Below the pieces are notes generated by a model, which was not told the DNA's origin, ran no database searches, and worked only from the letters and a program-made list of their open reading frames with translations. DNA of 64,000 nt from positions 1-64,000 of the forward strand of contig JAHDHI010000020.1 of assembly GCA_020631395.1 (NCBI GenBank). Direction: 5' to 3'. The translations under genes and the position numbers were made by a program. This stretch comes from Bizionia sp. (GTDB taxonomy: Bacteria > Bacteroidota > Bacteroidia > Flavobacteriales > Flavobacteriaceae). Positions 1-8,968 of this stretch are shown here, one piece after another. How positions within the stretch are numbered: position 1 is the first letter of the stretch; each line of letters begins with the position of its first letter.

Positions 1-73
1 AAAGTAACTGCAATGAAATTGCAGGGTTTTAACCTTTAACTAGAAAATAAAATATAAACCTGACGGTTTTAAA

Positions 74-349
74 TTGAGAACAGCCTCATCAAAATTGTTA
101 TGGAAAATAAAATTGTATGATGATAAGATTAAAATTAGTGACAATGAAGAAAATTTAGACCCTTATGAAATCAAAATAATAAATAGTGAAGAGGCAAAAC
201 TAGTGAAAAATGATGCTAAACTAGCCAGGTTGACCAATGAAGAAGTAAAGGGAGCCTACTTCCCTAGTCTTTTAATTAATGAGATTTCTGAAATTCCGGA
301 AGATCAAAAAAGAATTATTATGGATGAATTAGTCCTAAAGGGATTCTAA
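74..349 (+). CDS. Small hypothetical protein, start uncertain
   Basis: I do not recognise this protein of about 91 residues. It is acidic and lysine-rich with no signal peptide or membrane segment. Its TAA stop is followed immediately by the ATG of the glycosyltransferase-like gene, so the two are almost certainly co-transcribed. There is no in-frame ATG: TTG at 74 is the first usual start codon, and the frame stays open upstream only to a TAG at 41-43. The residues just before the TTG also look like coding sequence. The gene may therefore use a non-ATG start or be the remnant of a longer gene. Confidence 0.5.
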   Translation: MRTASSKLLWKIKLYDDKIKISDNEENLDPYEIKIINSEEAKLVKNDAKLARLTNEEVKGAYFPSLLINEISEIPEDQKRIIMDELVLKGF

Positions 350-1177
350 ATGCACGTTTTTTATGCACATGGCGGAGGTTTAGGTCATTTGACACGTATA
401 GACAAGCTGATAAAAAAACTTGAGATTCCAGTTGGCGATGTGCTCATCATCACTCCATCCTCTTTTACCAAATACTTTAAATCTTATGCATTCGTTAAAA
501 TTTCATGGAATGAAACCGCTTTCCATTGGTCTAAAACAATTGAAAGAACCATAGATTGCCAAGACGTGACAGCTTTTTACATTGATACTTTTCCATTTGG
601 AATAAAAGGGGAACTTGTCTCTGTCTACAAAAGGTTTCCCAAGCTTGAGTATGTTTATGTTTCTAGATTGTTGAAATGGCAAAGTTATTTGGATGCCATC
701 GTAGAAACAATTCCGATTGAATTTTCAAAAACGATAAGATTGGAAGCATTGTATCCTGAACATGATTCCTGGATAGAACAACACTCCAAGACAATGACCA
801 CCATTAAATTGAAAACAATGGACCTCTCTCCTATTTCATTTATTGAATCCCCATATGTTTTGGTTGTCCATTCCGGAGGAAAGGCGGATGTCTTGGAAAT
901 AGTCAATAAGGCCATTAAAGATTATAAACACAACCTAGAGGTAGTAATTGTAGTATTTACGCAAGTAGACATAAACATAAATGACGCTAGAATTATAATA
1001 CATAAGGATGTCTATCCTGTTTCCATGTATTTTAAACATGCTTTAAGAATATATACTGCTGCAGGATTTAATAGCATGCACGAATTACAGTCTTATGAAA
1101 CGAAGCATGTTGCGGTACCTTTCGATAAATTATATGACGACCAATTTTTTAGATATTCTAATAGATCGAGGTCATAA
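350..1177 (+). CDS. GT28/MurG-like glycosyltransferase, C-terminus doubtful
   Basis: A 275-residue cytoplasmic protein of GT-B glycosyltransferase appearance. The N-terminus carries the glycine-rich loop GGGLGHLTR (residues 8-16), typical of MurG/GT28-type enzymes that bind a lipid or sugar acceptor. The C-terminal half has HSGGKADVLE and a nucleotide-sugar-site-like stretch AAGFNSMHEL, followed by VPFDKLYDDQF. The acceptor and donor cannot be told. It directly follows the small upstream gene. After DDQF the reading frame quickly ends in a Ser/Arg-rich tail. One base fewer in the T run near 1145-1150 would instead give a tail ending GHKVVFN, so a frameshift (real or sequencing) is possible. 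Class fairly sure, exact role unknown. Confidence 0.6.
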   Translation: MHVFYAHGGGLGHLTRIDKLIKKLEIPVGDVLIITPSSFTKYFKSYAFVKISWNETAFHWSKTIERTIDCQDVTAFYIDTFPFGIKGELVSVYKRFPKLEYVYVSRLLKWQSYLDAIVETIPIEFSKTIRLEALYPEHDSWIEQHSKTMTTIKLKTMDLSPISFIESPYVLVVHSGGKADVLEIVNKAIKDYKHNLEVVIVVFTQVDININDARIIIHKDVYPVSMYFKHALRIYTAAGFNSMHELQSYETKHVAVPFDKLYDDQFFRYSNRSRS

Positions 1178-1192
1178 AGTGGTCTTCAATTA

Positions 1193-1237
1193 AAAGCACA
1201 AATAACAGCACAAATAACATTACATTATTTGTGCTTT
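1193..1237. terminator. Hairpin between convergent genes
   Basis: A perfect 13-base inverted repeat, AAAGCACAAATAA (1193-1205) against TTATTTGTGCTTT (1225-1237). A second copy of the left arm (GCACAAATAA, 1208-1217) lies inside the loop, so two alternative stems can form. It sits between the converging glycosyltransferase and metallophosphatase genes and has short T runs on both sides, so it may serve both strands. Confidence 0.55.
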
Positions 1238-1296
1238 AAAAAGGAAGCAATCTGACTGCTATCAATCAGTAAACCATAATCGGTGTTCAGTTGTAC

Positions 1297-3702
1297 TTAC
1301 TTTTTAATTACTTTCTGGGTTCCTATTACATTGTTGTTTTCTCCATAGACTTTGAGGAAATACACACCTTGGGAAATCTTTGATGGACTAATGCCATAAG
1401 ACGCTGTTTGATTCACAAATGCCTTGTCGTATACCAAAATACCCTTTATGTCATACATTCGTACAGCTTTGATCTTGTACAAGTCATTGTTGGCATTGGA
1501 CACTTTTATGGTCAATCCCGAACTGAAAGGATTTGGATGAATCAAGATGTTGCTTGATTGCTCCAAAATCTCACCTACATTCAAAGTAGATGAATTGAAA
1601 GAATATGTATAGACCAATGTCGGCGGATTGCTGGAACTCCCTTCATAGGAATCAACTACGCGCTTGGCATCTTGGTTCGTCAAACTAGCACCAGTGCCTT
1701 CAATCATGAAAACACAGCTATTGCCCTGTTCCCATTGAGAGCCATCAACAATTTTTTGCAAGAGTGTTTTGATTTCCGGAGTACGTTGATCGAGCCCTGT
1801 CAATCCTGAACTAGCCCAAGCCGGAGGCATCCAATTAACAAAAGAGGCCACACCATTTTCTCCTACTCGTGCCCTACCTGTAAGGTTGTTCACTGCATTG
1901 CTTTCAAAAGGAACCGAATTGCCACTATCCTCTGCAAAGATGTTCAATTCCGCAGCAACGCTGTCGGATTCATCGGATCTGAATTGTATGTAAGCACTTT
2001 CAATGGTCGCACCATTTGGAATGTTCAAGTTTTGAAACCGGAGTCCAATCTTTTGGTTTCCGTTAGGCACATTAGAAACGAAGTCATAACTATCATAGAC
2101 CATTTCCAAATCACCACTATCGAAGTAGACTGCTCCAGTTTCGGTTTCCTCGACGTCATTCTCCCCACTCGCAACGGGTAAGGAATCCGTATCGGTAAAC
2201 ATTCCTACGTTTACATAGATCTTGGCGTCACCTGTATTGGAATTCACATCGGTGGCAATGGCCTCGATGCAATAGTTGCCATCTGCATACGAATGTGTAA
2301 AGCTGTATGGTGCTGTGGTATCTGTCTCCGTCAATACGTCATCTATGTAGAAGGCTACGCTGGAAATACCGTCACCATTGTTGAGGACGTTGATGGGCAA
2401 TGTAAGATTGGTACCGTCATTGAAGGTCGCAGACGTACCATTCGCAAAGGCAATTTCCGGATTGTTCAAAGGAGCTATTGGCAAAATGATTACGACATCA
2501 CCTTCCGAAGGACTCCATACATCCAAGTTTGCTGGCAAGGTAAAAGGATCCGTGTTGGACGCTTCACCCACAGATGCTGCATTGTCCACCTTTATGGTTC
2601 TCAATTCAATTTTGGACTCTTCTACGAATATGAGCTTGAATTGATTGAAAGAAGCCGAATTCCTTGTCCAGTTCTTGTCATCGTCATTGGCTCTCAATGG
2701 CGCTCCCCAAGAGCCTTCTCCTGCATAGACCGTCCCTTGGGCATCGTTTCTTACGAATCCTTCATCACTACCTATTCCAGAAGATGGTTCAACAGGCCAA
2801 GTGGTCTTTACCATATGCGAGTCGCTATCCATTACCAAACGTACACCATTGTCAAAAAACAATTGAGCCCAAGCATCGTATTCCGAATTTCCTTCGGACT
2901 TGGCGGATGTATGTGGTCGCATGGGCTTGTGGTACTGCATCATTTTCCATATGACATTGGTTTGGACAGACAAATCGTTGCTTACCCAAGTTGATTGATT
3001 GCCAGAAACGGAAATTTCGGTGTTCAAGGTGTAGGTGCGAATCAAGTTGTTTCCAAAGGTCATTGCGTAATAGCTATCACTCGTTGGTGTGTCGAACAAA
3101 TTGTATATGACACTGGCTCCATCGTGGTTTCCGCGTGTTGCCGCTATGGGAAACATTCTTCCATCACTGGCAATGGTCAATTGCCAATCGTCCATCCAAT
3201 CTTGCCATTCGGCATCCGAATCTCCATCCGTCATGTCCCCACCAAAAAATACGGCATGTGGTTTCAGCTTGGATACCAATGTATTTGCATTTCTGCGTGG
3301 TGTCTGGTTGTTTCTTGAATCTCCACCAGCAATGAAGGACAATCTACTCAGGTCATTGGGAGCCGTTTTAAACCAGAAACGGCTACTCGTGCCTTGGCTG
3401 TCGTTGATCACAAAGTAATAGTTGGTATTGGGCGTAAGTCCTGTAAGTCTTACGAATCTATTGTCCATGCCCCTATAGGCCACTGCCCTATCTTCTGTCT
3501 TGGACATGGGATATTGCGTGTAGTTGGTTCCAAAATCCGTAGTCCCATAGTGAACGGTAGGTGCCGTTCCAGAGATTTGATTCCATCCAATGGTCATGGT
3601 CGTAGCTGGATCACTTGAGAGGATCAATCTGTATTTGTCATTATTCGCATGGCAAATCATTGCGAATAAAAGAAATAACGTTGAAGCGATTCTTTTTTTC
3701 AT
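1297..3702 (-). CDS. Secreted purple-acid-phosphatase-like metallophosphatase, T9SS substrate
   Basis: An 801-residue exported protein. A signal peptide (about 1-19, ending CHA) is followed by a fibronectin-like N-terminal domain of the purple acid phosphatase type (about 22-115). The calcineurin-like metallophosphoesterase core follows, with GGDSRNN (126-132), GGDMTDGD (154-161), GNHDG (191-195), then QYHKP and SDSHM, which supply the usual Asp/Asn/His metal ligands. Behind it come an Ig-like module and a beta-sandwich module. The last 80 residues form a type IX secretion sorting domain (HPNPF ... GVYFLKVYGENN). It probably hydrolyses phosphate esters outside the cell or on its surface. Its start overlaps the upstream membrane protein by 4 bases, so the two form an operon. 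A regulator with a matching type of extracellular domain is divergent from them. Confidence 0.85.
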   Translation of the reverse strand: MKKRIASTLFLLFAMICHANNDKYRLILSSDPATTMTIGWNQISGTAPTVHYGTTDFGTNYTQYPMSKTEDRAVAYRGMDNRFVRLTGLTPNTNYYFVINDSQGTSSRFWFKTAPNDLSRLSFIAGGDSRNNQTPRRNANTLVSKLKPHAVFFGGDMTDGDSDAEWQDWMDDWQLTIASDGRMFPIAATRGNHDGASVIYNLFDTPTSDSYYAMTFGNNLIRTYTLNTEISVSGNQSTWVSNDLSVQTNVIWKMMQYHKPMRPHTSAKSEGNSEYDAWAQLFFDNGVRLVMDSDSHMVKTTWPVEPSSGIGSDEGFVRNDAQGTVYAGEGSWGAPLRANDDDKNWTRNSASFNQFKLIFVEESKIELRTIKVDNAASVGEASNTDPFTLPANLDVWSPSEGDVVIILPIAPLNNPEIAFANGTSATFNDGTNLTLPINVLNNGDGISSVAFYIDDVLTETDTTAPYSFTHSYADGNYCIEAIATDVNSNTGDAKIYVNVGMFTDTDSLPVASGENDVEETETGAVYFDSGDLEMVYDSYDFVSNVPNGNQKIGLRFQNLNIPNGATIESAYIQFRSDESDSVAAELNIFAEDSGNSVPFESNAVNNLTGRARVGENGVASFVNWMPPAWASSGLTGLDQRTPEIKTLLQKIVDGSQWEQGNSCVFMIEGTGASLTNQDAKRVVDSYEGSSSNPPTLVYTYSFNSSTLNVGEILEQSSNILIHPNPFSSGLTIKVSNANNDLYKIKAVRMYDIKGILVYDKAFVNQTASYGISPSKISQGVYFLKVYGENNNVIGTQKVIKK

Positions 3703-4586
3703 GATAGTTGAGTTTTAATTAATAAAGAGGGTTTTGTCTTGTCTTTTTTTTTAACCGATGCAGCCAAAATCAATAGTAGAAGCGGAATCAAGCCATGAGG
3801 CAGCCTGTAAAGCGTCAAATAGACGGTTTGATGTAGTGATGCAAAAATGAAATCGGCATTGAATCCTGCCACTATACGCGCAAAAGCCGTGAGTATTCCC
3901 CATATGAAGGCATACCATAAGGCATATTTGTATGTTCTTGGTAAAAAGATGAGTATTGAAATTGCAAAGTCCAAAATTCCAGCAGTTTTGAGTATTGCAA
4001 TTGCCATATTTTCCGAAACTCCCAATCCATTTATGGTCATGTCTATGAAATGCCCAGGAATTGGGTAGTACCCAAAGGCATACAAGCCATGAGAAATGAA
4101 TGTGAGGCCAATCAATACTTTCAAGATGAATTTGATTTGGAATGTGAATCCATCTTTTCGAATCACATGCAACAATAGAAATGGAATCCCTACTTGTATT
4201 GCATGCTCAAAAAACTGGCCATATTGAAAGAAACGTTCTTTGAGGGTCAAAAAAGACAACAATGCCAAAAGAAACCCTCCGATCATTATTGGATATTTCA
4301 AATACCTTGCATTCGATTTGTCTATGAAAGCCGTGCAAATGGCTGCCACCAAATACAAAAGGCCATTGGTCTTGATGCTGGCTTGTATGTACTTGTCAAT
4401 GGACAAATCCGTGACATAGGCATTCCAATTGGTGTTGAACATTTGTTCCACCAAGGGTTTCAATAGGTTTTCATCCCAAAGCAAGGCTCTAAATGGAGCA
4501 TTGTAAAACAAATATTGATAGGCTCTGCCCAAAAAAATGAATATGACACAAAGCTTTAAAAGGCTTTTAGCGTTGATTTGAAGCAT
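3699..4586 (-). CDS. Polytopic membrane protein of unknown function
   Basis: A 295-residue protein that is almost entirely hydrophobic, with about seven or eight predicted membrane spans and a short lysine-rich cytoplasmic tail. I recognise no catalytic motif; the helix pattern and the phrase LIGLTFISHGLYAFGYYP are loosely reminiscent of DoxX-like membrane proteins, but that is not secure. It precedes the secreted metallophosphatase with a 4-base ATGA overlap, so translation of the two is coupled. A role connected with the phosphatase (export, anchoring or product uptake) is inferred from context only. Confidence 0.7.
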   Translation of the reverse strand: MLQINAKSLLKLCVIFIFLGRAYQYLFYNAPFRALLWDENLLKPLVEQMFNTNWNAYVTDLSIDKYIQASIKTNGLLYLVAAICTAFIDKSNARYLKYPIMIGGFLLALLSFLTLKERFFQYGQFFEHAIQVGIPFLLLHVIRKDGFTFQIKFILKVLIGLTFISHGLYAFGYYPIPGHFIDMTINGLGVSENMAIAILKTAGILDFAISILIFLPRTYKYALWYAFIWGILTAFARIVAGFNADFIFASLHQTVYLTLYRLPHGLIPLLLLILAASVKKKDKTKPSLLIKTQLS

Positions 4587-4778
4587 GGTACTTATGGTTA
4601 GTGGTTAATCATGTTAAAGGTATAGGTTTGTTGATCAAAAGGCATTAAATAATTGTTATTTAGCTACTACATTTAATGCTTTAAATACATAAAAAGCACT
4701 ACAACGCTTCATTTTCATATAAATAAATCGTTTATTAGCTATGCATATGTACTCTTTTAGAAATAACAGATACCAACT

Positions 4779-6044
4779 ATGAAATCTTTCCTCCCCTATC
4801 TTTTCTCTCTTTTGTTCATTTGCTGTATAACGGCGCAAGATACCATTGTAGGCTCCAATAGCGAATGGAGTTACTATGATGGAGAACGTCCCTTGCGAAA
4901 AAATTGGAAAGTCCACCAAGTTTCCGAGGGTGTATGGAAAAAAGGACGAGCTCCTTTCGGTTATGGATATTCAGATGTGAATACAATCATAGATTATGGA
5001 AAGGACGACAAGTACAAACCCCTTGTTTCATATTATATAAAGGAAGTCGTCATTGAAAATACCTCGGAGGCCTTGGTCTACGAATTGAACCTTAGAAGAG
5101 ATGATGGAGCCATCGTCTATGTCAATGGATATGAAATTTGGCGTAGCAACATGCCGGAGATCGACATTGAGGATCCAGATTTTGGAGCACTATCCATTGT
5201 CGATGGCCCCAATGAATCCGTATACCATACGAAATTGATTCCTGAAGACATGTTCGTAAAGGGGAAGAACAAGTTGAGTGTGGCCATCTACCAAAGAAAC
5301 AGAACGACTACAGATAGCATGTTCGATCTACGGCTCATAGGACATGCAGATGCCAAATACTTTTCCTACCTAATAAAGACACAAGAAGACGAAAACAAGC
5401 AGCTCAATGAGCAATTGACCAAGCTTTCATTTCGACAACAGCTATTGCAAAAGGATACGGACTATAAACTTTTGGAGAAATCCAATGGAATGAACAAACT
5501 TCTCAAGAACATTCTATTTGCTTTGTTGCTCATAGGTTGCATTGCATTTCTATGGCTCTACAAGAAAATGAATGTGAAGTTGAAAAAGCGAAAAACGACC
5601 TATCAACGATTGAAAAAAGAGAAGGCAATCACAGATAGGGAGATTCTGAACAATTCATTGTTCAATTTGAGACACAATCAATATTTGAGTGAAATCATAA
5701 CGACGCTGGAGGGCTTGTCCAAAAAAGACGCAGTTCCAAAATTGGAAATTAAAAAACTCATCAAAAACATAGGAAACAACCTAAATCAAGAAGAAGAATG
5801 GCAAAAACTGGAATTGCAATTCAACATCGTGCATACCCGTTTTTTCGACAAGTTGAAAAAACACTGCCCTTCCCTATCTCCTACCGAGTTGCGCCATTGT
5901 CTCTTCATCAAATTGATGATTCCCACAAAAGACATAGCCAAACTGATGAATGTAGGTCCGCGTTCTGTGCAAACCAGTCGTTATAGAATTAAAAAGAAAA
6001 TGAATTTGGATGAAAATCTCGAAGATTTCATTTCAAAAATTTAA
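4779..6044 (+). CDS. Membrane-anchored LuxR-like regulator with extracellular beta-sandwich sensor
   Basis: A 421-residue protein with signal peptide 1-20, an exported domain (about 21-190), a coiled coil (about 200-240), one membrane span (243-261), a second cytoplasmic coiled segment, and a C-terminal LuxR/GerE-type helix-turn-helix (about 368-421: LSPTELRHC, TKDIAKLMNV, VQTSRYRIKKK). The exported domain, with GYGYSD, RRDDGAIVYVNG and EIWRSNMP, resembles a galactose-binding-like module that in Bacteroidota is usually found inside large secreted phosphatases and T9SS proteins. It is divergent from a secreted metallophosphatase and a membrane protein, which are its most likely targets. The output domain is related to that of the TPR regulator at 45239-47035. 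The ligand is unknown. Confidence 0.75.
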   Translation: MKSFLPYLFSLLFICCITAQDTIVGSNSEWSYYDGERPLRKNWKVHQVSEGVWKKGRAPFGYGYSDVNTIIDYGKDDKYKPLVSYYIKEVVIENTSEALVYELNLRRDDGAIVYVNGYEIWRSNMPEIDIEDPDFGALSIVDGPNESVYHTKLIPEDMFVKGKNKLSVAIYQRNRTTTDSMFDLRLIGHADAKYFSYLIKTQEDENKQLNEQLTKLSFRQQLLQKDTDYKLLEKSNGMNKLLKNILFALLLIGCIAFLWLYKKMNVKLKKRKTTYQRLKKEKAITDREILNNSLFNLRHNQYLSEIITTLEGLSKKDAVPKLEIKKLIKNIGNNLNQEEEWQKLELQFNIVHTRFFDKLKKHCPSLSPTELRHCLFIKLMIPTKDIAKLMNVGPRSVQTSRYRIKKKMNLDENLEDFISKI

Positions 6045-6081
6045 ATGCTAAGCTGTCAATGCGTGTACCATATGCGATGAA

Positions 6082-7242
6082 CTATTTCAAGCCATTCAAG
6101 ATGAACTCGAAATTCTTGTCGGAATTGCTATTGGTCAAGTAGGCATCCGTATAATGCTTTGAAGGTTTCACCAACCCCAAACCTTGCATCTTTTCGATGA
6201 CCTCCTTGTATTCCAAGGTGACTTTGCCAGTTAGCAATACGCTCAAGTCATTGCCTTCTTTGGCATAGTTGTATACTTTGTTCAATCCCGTCAAATACAA
6301 GAAATCCTTGGTGAAACCACCACCTCTATGTACGCGCAACGTTATGGTAAAAGCCTTGTCCCTATTCAGTTTGTATTGATTGTACAACAAGTCGAAGGTC
6401 GCTTGAAAATCATAGCCCTTTGCCAAGGAATCCGCAGCGATTACCCTATATGCCAATTCCTTAAGTCTAGTAATCGTCAAACAATCGGACATGTATTCGG
6501 AATACACGGCAAGTCCTTCCTGGGTTTCCACATTGTTTGGAAATCCGTTGGAGAATATCTTCAATGGCTGCTCTATTGCATTGAAGGTCGTTACCATGTG
6601 TACGCCTATCTCATGATTGGCCAAAACCTTCAATTGGTTTTTGCTATACTTGTGATTTTTTCGCAGCACCAAGGTTCTTTGATTGTTCAATACCATAGCT
6701 GCCGCAGAGATGTTCGTGGATTTCTTTATGCGGAAGTCAAAGTCGTAACGATTGGAATAGTCTTCAAAGTATTCCATGGCATCCTCTGCAGTGTACATTG
6801 GTAGCATTTCCTCCTCAAAATCGCCATCGTCAAAACGCAAGATGAATTTTGCATTCTCTATGTCGCATTCCGTTGGAGTTCCAAAGCTCTTTAGGCTGTT
6901 GTAATAAAACTTCTTCCCCAAACCAATGGTTTCAATGCATTCGATCAGCCCGGAATATTCATAGATGATGTCCTTGTACAAGTTCCTGATGTCTTCGTCT
7001 TCGATGTGCTCCAATCGTTGTGAAAAGAACAAGCGATGAAGTTCATATCCGTTGAACTTGATCTTGGGATATTTGAAATTTGGCTCGTATTTGTATTTGG
7101 AAGAAAAAAAGAGTTTCTTTTCGCTTTCTATGTTTGATGGATTTATATAATTGAGCAATTCTATTTTTTGAACCAAATGGTTCAGATTGGCATCAATTTT
7201 AAACAAATCTTCGTAAGTTCTAACTACATCTTCAGTGTTCAT
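6082..7242 (-). CDS. DUF1704 (QEGLA-motif) metallopeptidase-like protein
   Basis: A 386-residue cytoplasmic protein of the DUF1704 family, named in databases for its QEGLA motif. HEIGVH (210-215) is an HExxH zinc motif, and QEGLA (241-245) supplies the downstream glutamate. The eukaryotic members (MATCAP/KIAA0895) are tubulin C-terminal tyrosine carboxypeptidases, so a carboxypeptidase-like activity is reasonable, but the bacterial substrate is unknown. I chose ATG at 7242 because it overlaps the stop of the amidohydrolase gene as ATGA. An upstream start at 7341 would add a poor serine/arginine-rich stretch that lies inside the neighbouring gene. It is the last gene of the ligase-sulfurtransferase-amidohydrolase run. 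Confidence 0.85.
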   Translation of the reverse strand: MNTEDVVRTYEDLFKIDANLNHLVQKIELLNYINPSNIESEKKLFFSSKYKYEPNFKYPKIKFNGYELHRLFFSQRLEHIEDEDIRNLYKDIIYEYSGLIECIETIGLGKKFYYNSLKSFGTPTECDIENAKFILRFDDGDFEEEMLPMYTAEDAMEYFEDYSNRYDFDFRIKKSTNISAAAMVLNNQRTLVLRKNHKYSKNQLKVLANHEIGVHMVTTFNAIEQPLKIFSNGFPNNVETQEGLAVYSEYMSDCLTITRLKELAYRVIAADSLAKGYDFQATFDLLYNQYKLNRDKAFTITLRVHRGGGFTKDFLYLTGLNKVYNYAKEGNDLSVLLTGKVTLEYKEVIEKMQGLGLVKPSKHYTDAYLTNSNSDKNFEFILNGLK

Positions 7243-8072
7243 TGCATTGCATGTCTTTTGTAAAATGCATTTGCGTGCGTTACGATACGATCTCTTAGTT
7301 GGAATTCTACTGCTGCTACAACTTCGGGATACGTAATGCAATCATATTCATCACAATACACTTTGGCGATTTCGGTTGCCAAAACTAAGGTATTTTTGAA
7401 GTTTTTCGAAATGAATTTCAAAAAATATCCATTTCCTTGAAAGGTGTCGTTGATTTTCGATGTGGATTCAATGCCATTTGGTAGACTCAACTCGCTTAGA
7501 CTTTGTCTCCAATCTTCAATGTCCATTCCGAAACGAATGGCATCTACGTTGCTAGTACCCAAATTCCAAGTGGGGACTTCCCTGTCCCAACGTTTCCAAT
7601 TGTAACTATGCATGTCGTACACAATGGCTACTCCATGAATGGATTCGATCTTGTCTATCAATGCATGGACGACTTTGTAAAAGGCATCGTGTTTGCCCAT
7701 GGATTTTTGTTTTTCCTCCTCAGGTAGAGGCTTTTTCCACAATCGCTTTCCCCAAGCATCTTCATATATGGCGCTTTCGGACGCTCTATTCAAATCGTAT
7801 TCAAAACGCGAATCGCATCCAGCTATGACTATGGGATGCGAAACAACCATGTTCTTGGTTTCGGGGTCTTCTTCGTACCAGCGTTCATATTCCGTGTGCA
7901 AACAGTTGTTCCATAGGCTTTTTCTGAATTGATGTCCATCGTGCACAGCTCCACAGATGTAATGTACATAGTCATCGATTTTCAATGTGAATGAATAGTC
8001 ACTGGAAACGGCATGGAAGGCTTCTTTGGCTTCTATCTTGGAAATGATTTGTTCTACAGTCAGCTTTTGCAT
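7239..8072 (-). CDS. N-formylglutamate amidohydrolase-family protein
   Basis: A 277-residue protein of the N-formylglutamate deformylase (HutG/FGase) family. Visible family motifs are GAVHDGH (41-47), CDSRFEYDLNR (86-96) and YDMHSYN (152-158), which carry the expected zinc-binding His/Asp/Glu residues. The canonical enzyme hydrolyses N-formyl-L-glutamate in histidine breakdown, but no hut gene is near. Instead it lies between a sulfurtransferase (3 bases upstream) and a DUF1704 peptidase (4-base overlap), with an ATP-grasp ligase further up. It more likely hydrolyses an N-acylated amino acid or peptide made or trimmed by these neighbours. Confidence 0.85.
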   Translation of the reverse strand: MQKLTVEQIISKIEAKEAFHAVSSDYSFTLKIDDYVHYICGAVHDGHQFRKSLWNNCLHTEYERWYEEDPETKNMVVSHPIVIAGCDSRFEYDLNRASESAIYEDAWGKRLWKKPLPEEEKQKSMGKHDAFYKVVHALIDKIESIHGVAIVYDMHSYNWKRWDREVPTWNLGTSNVDAIRFGMDIEDWRQSLSELSLPNGIESTSKINDTFQGNGYFLKFISKNFKNTLVLATEIAKVYCDEYDCITYPEVVAAVEFQLRDRIVTHANAFYKRHAMQ

Positions 8073-8075
8073 GTG

Positions 8076-8909
8076 TCATTCTTTTGTCAAACTACCATAC
8101 TCCGTCCATGAACCATCGTATACCTTGGTGTCTTCATAACCAGCCATCGTGGCTGCCAAATCCAGTATGCATGCGGTAATCCCAGATCCACATGAAAATA
8201 CAAGTGTATCATTCTCAGCCACTCTTTCTTTGAAGATGGCTTGCAATTCAGTTTTTGGTTTCAATTTTCCATCTTTCAAACAATCCGCATAGGGTAAATT
8301 TTTAGAATTCGGAATCGTTCCTCTTCTCAAACCTGCCCTCGGTTCTGGGACTTCACAGTTAAATCGATCAGATGATCGCGCATCCAGAATGGTGACTGCC
8401 TTGTCCTCGGACAGTGCCTCCAGATCTTTGAAGTACACTACATTGTCTCTTATGAATCGAGCATTGAAGTCTCCTTTAAGCTTTCGATTGATCTGTTTGT
8501 CTTCGGTTGGCAAATCCTGTCTTAACCATTCAGGCAACCCTCCATCCAAGATGGCGACATTGTCATGTCCAAAGGTTTTGAATAGCCACCAAACCCTAGC
8601 ACTGGAGTAAATGCCCTTGTCGTCATAGACTATTATGGTACTATCATCGTTTATACCTAGTTTTCTTGCTTCGGATTGAAATTGTTCTTCAGAAGGAATC
8701 GTATTTGGAAATTCCCCAGAGACATCGCTAAATGCTTTTTTTATGTCGAAGAATTGAGTGTGTGGGATTTGTCTTTGATCTGCATTGGCATACCCATCAT
8801 CAGTCACCTTGAGAATGCTTGCATTGAAAACTAATAGGTTTTCAGCTTCTATATGCTTGTTTAACCATTCGACTGAAACTGCTGCCCTTGAATCTAAGTT
8901 AACTTTCAT
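8076..8909 (-). CDS. Two-domain sulfurtransferase (rhodanese / 3-mercaptopyruvate type)
   Basis: About 277 residues with tandem rhodanese domains. The first is inactive (DDKGIYSS where the catalytic Cys loop would be). The second holds CGSGITA with the catalytic Cys near residue 240. A CGSG[VI]TA loop favours 3-mercaptopyruvate over thiosulfate as sulfur donor, so it probably moves a persulfide sulfur to a thiol or cyanide-like acceptor. I prefer ATG 8909 (MKVNLDSR) over 8933 because the extra residues look non-coding. It sits 3 bases before the amidohydrolase gene and after the ATP-grasp ligase, which is unusual company for a housekeeping rhodanese. Confidence 0.85.
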   Translation of the reverse strand: MKVNLDSRAAVSVEWLNKHIEAENLLVFNASILKVTDDGYANADQRQIPHTQFFDIKKAFSDVSGEFPNTIPSEEQFQSEARKLGINDDSTIIVYDDKGIYSSARVWWLFKTFGHDNVAILDGGLPEWLRQDLPTEDKQINRKLKGDFNARFIRDNVVYFKDLEALSEDKAVTILDARSSDRFNCEVPEPRAGLRRGTIPNSKNLPYADCLKDGKLKPKTELQAIFKERVAENDTLVFSCGSGITACILDLAATMAGYEDTKVYDGSWTEYGSLTKE

Positions 8910-8968
8910 GGTTAGTCTAAATGAAATTGACAATTATCTTTGTAAATACAGAAAAAGCAACAGCTTGG

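Noticed and set aside
2293-2994. A 233-codon plus-strand frame
   Set aside because: It lies wholly inside the metallophosphatase gene on the other strand. The protein is Arg/Cys-rich with no domain, as expected of an antisense shadow.
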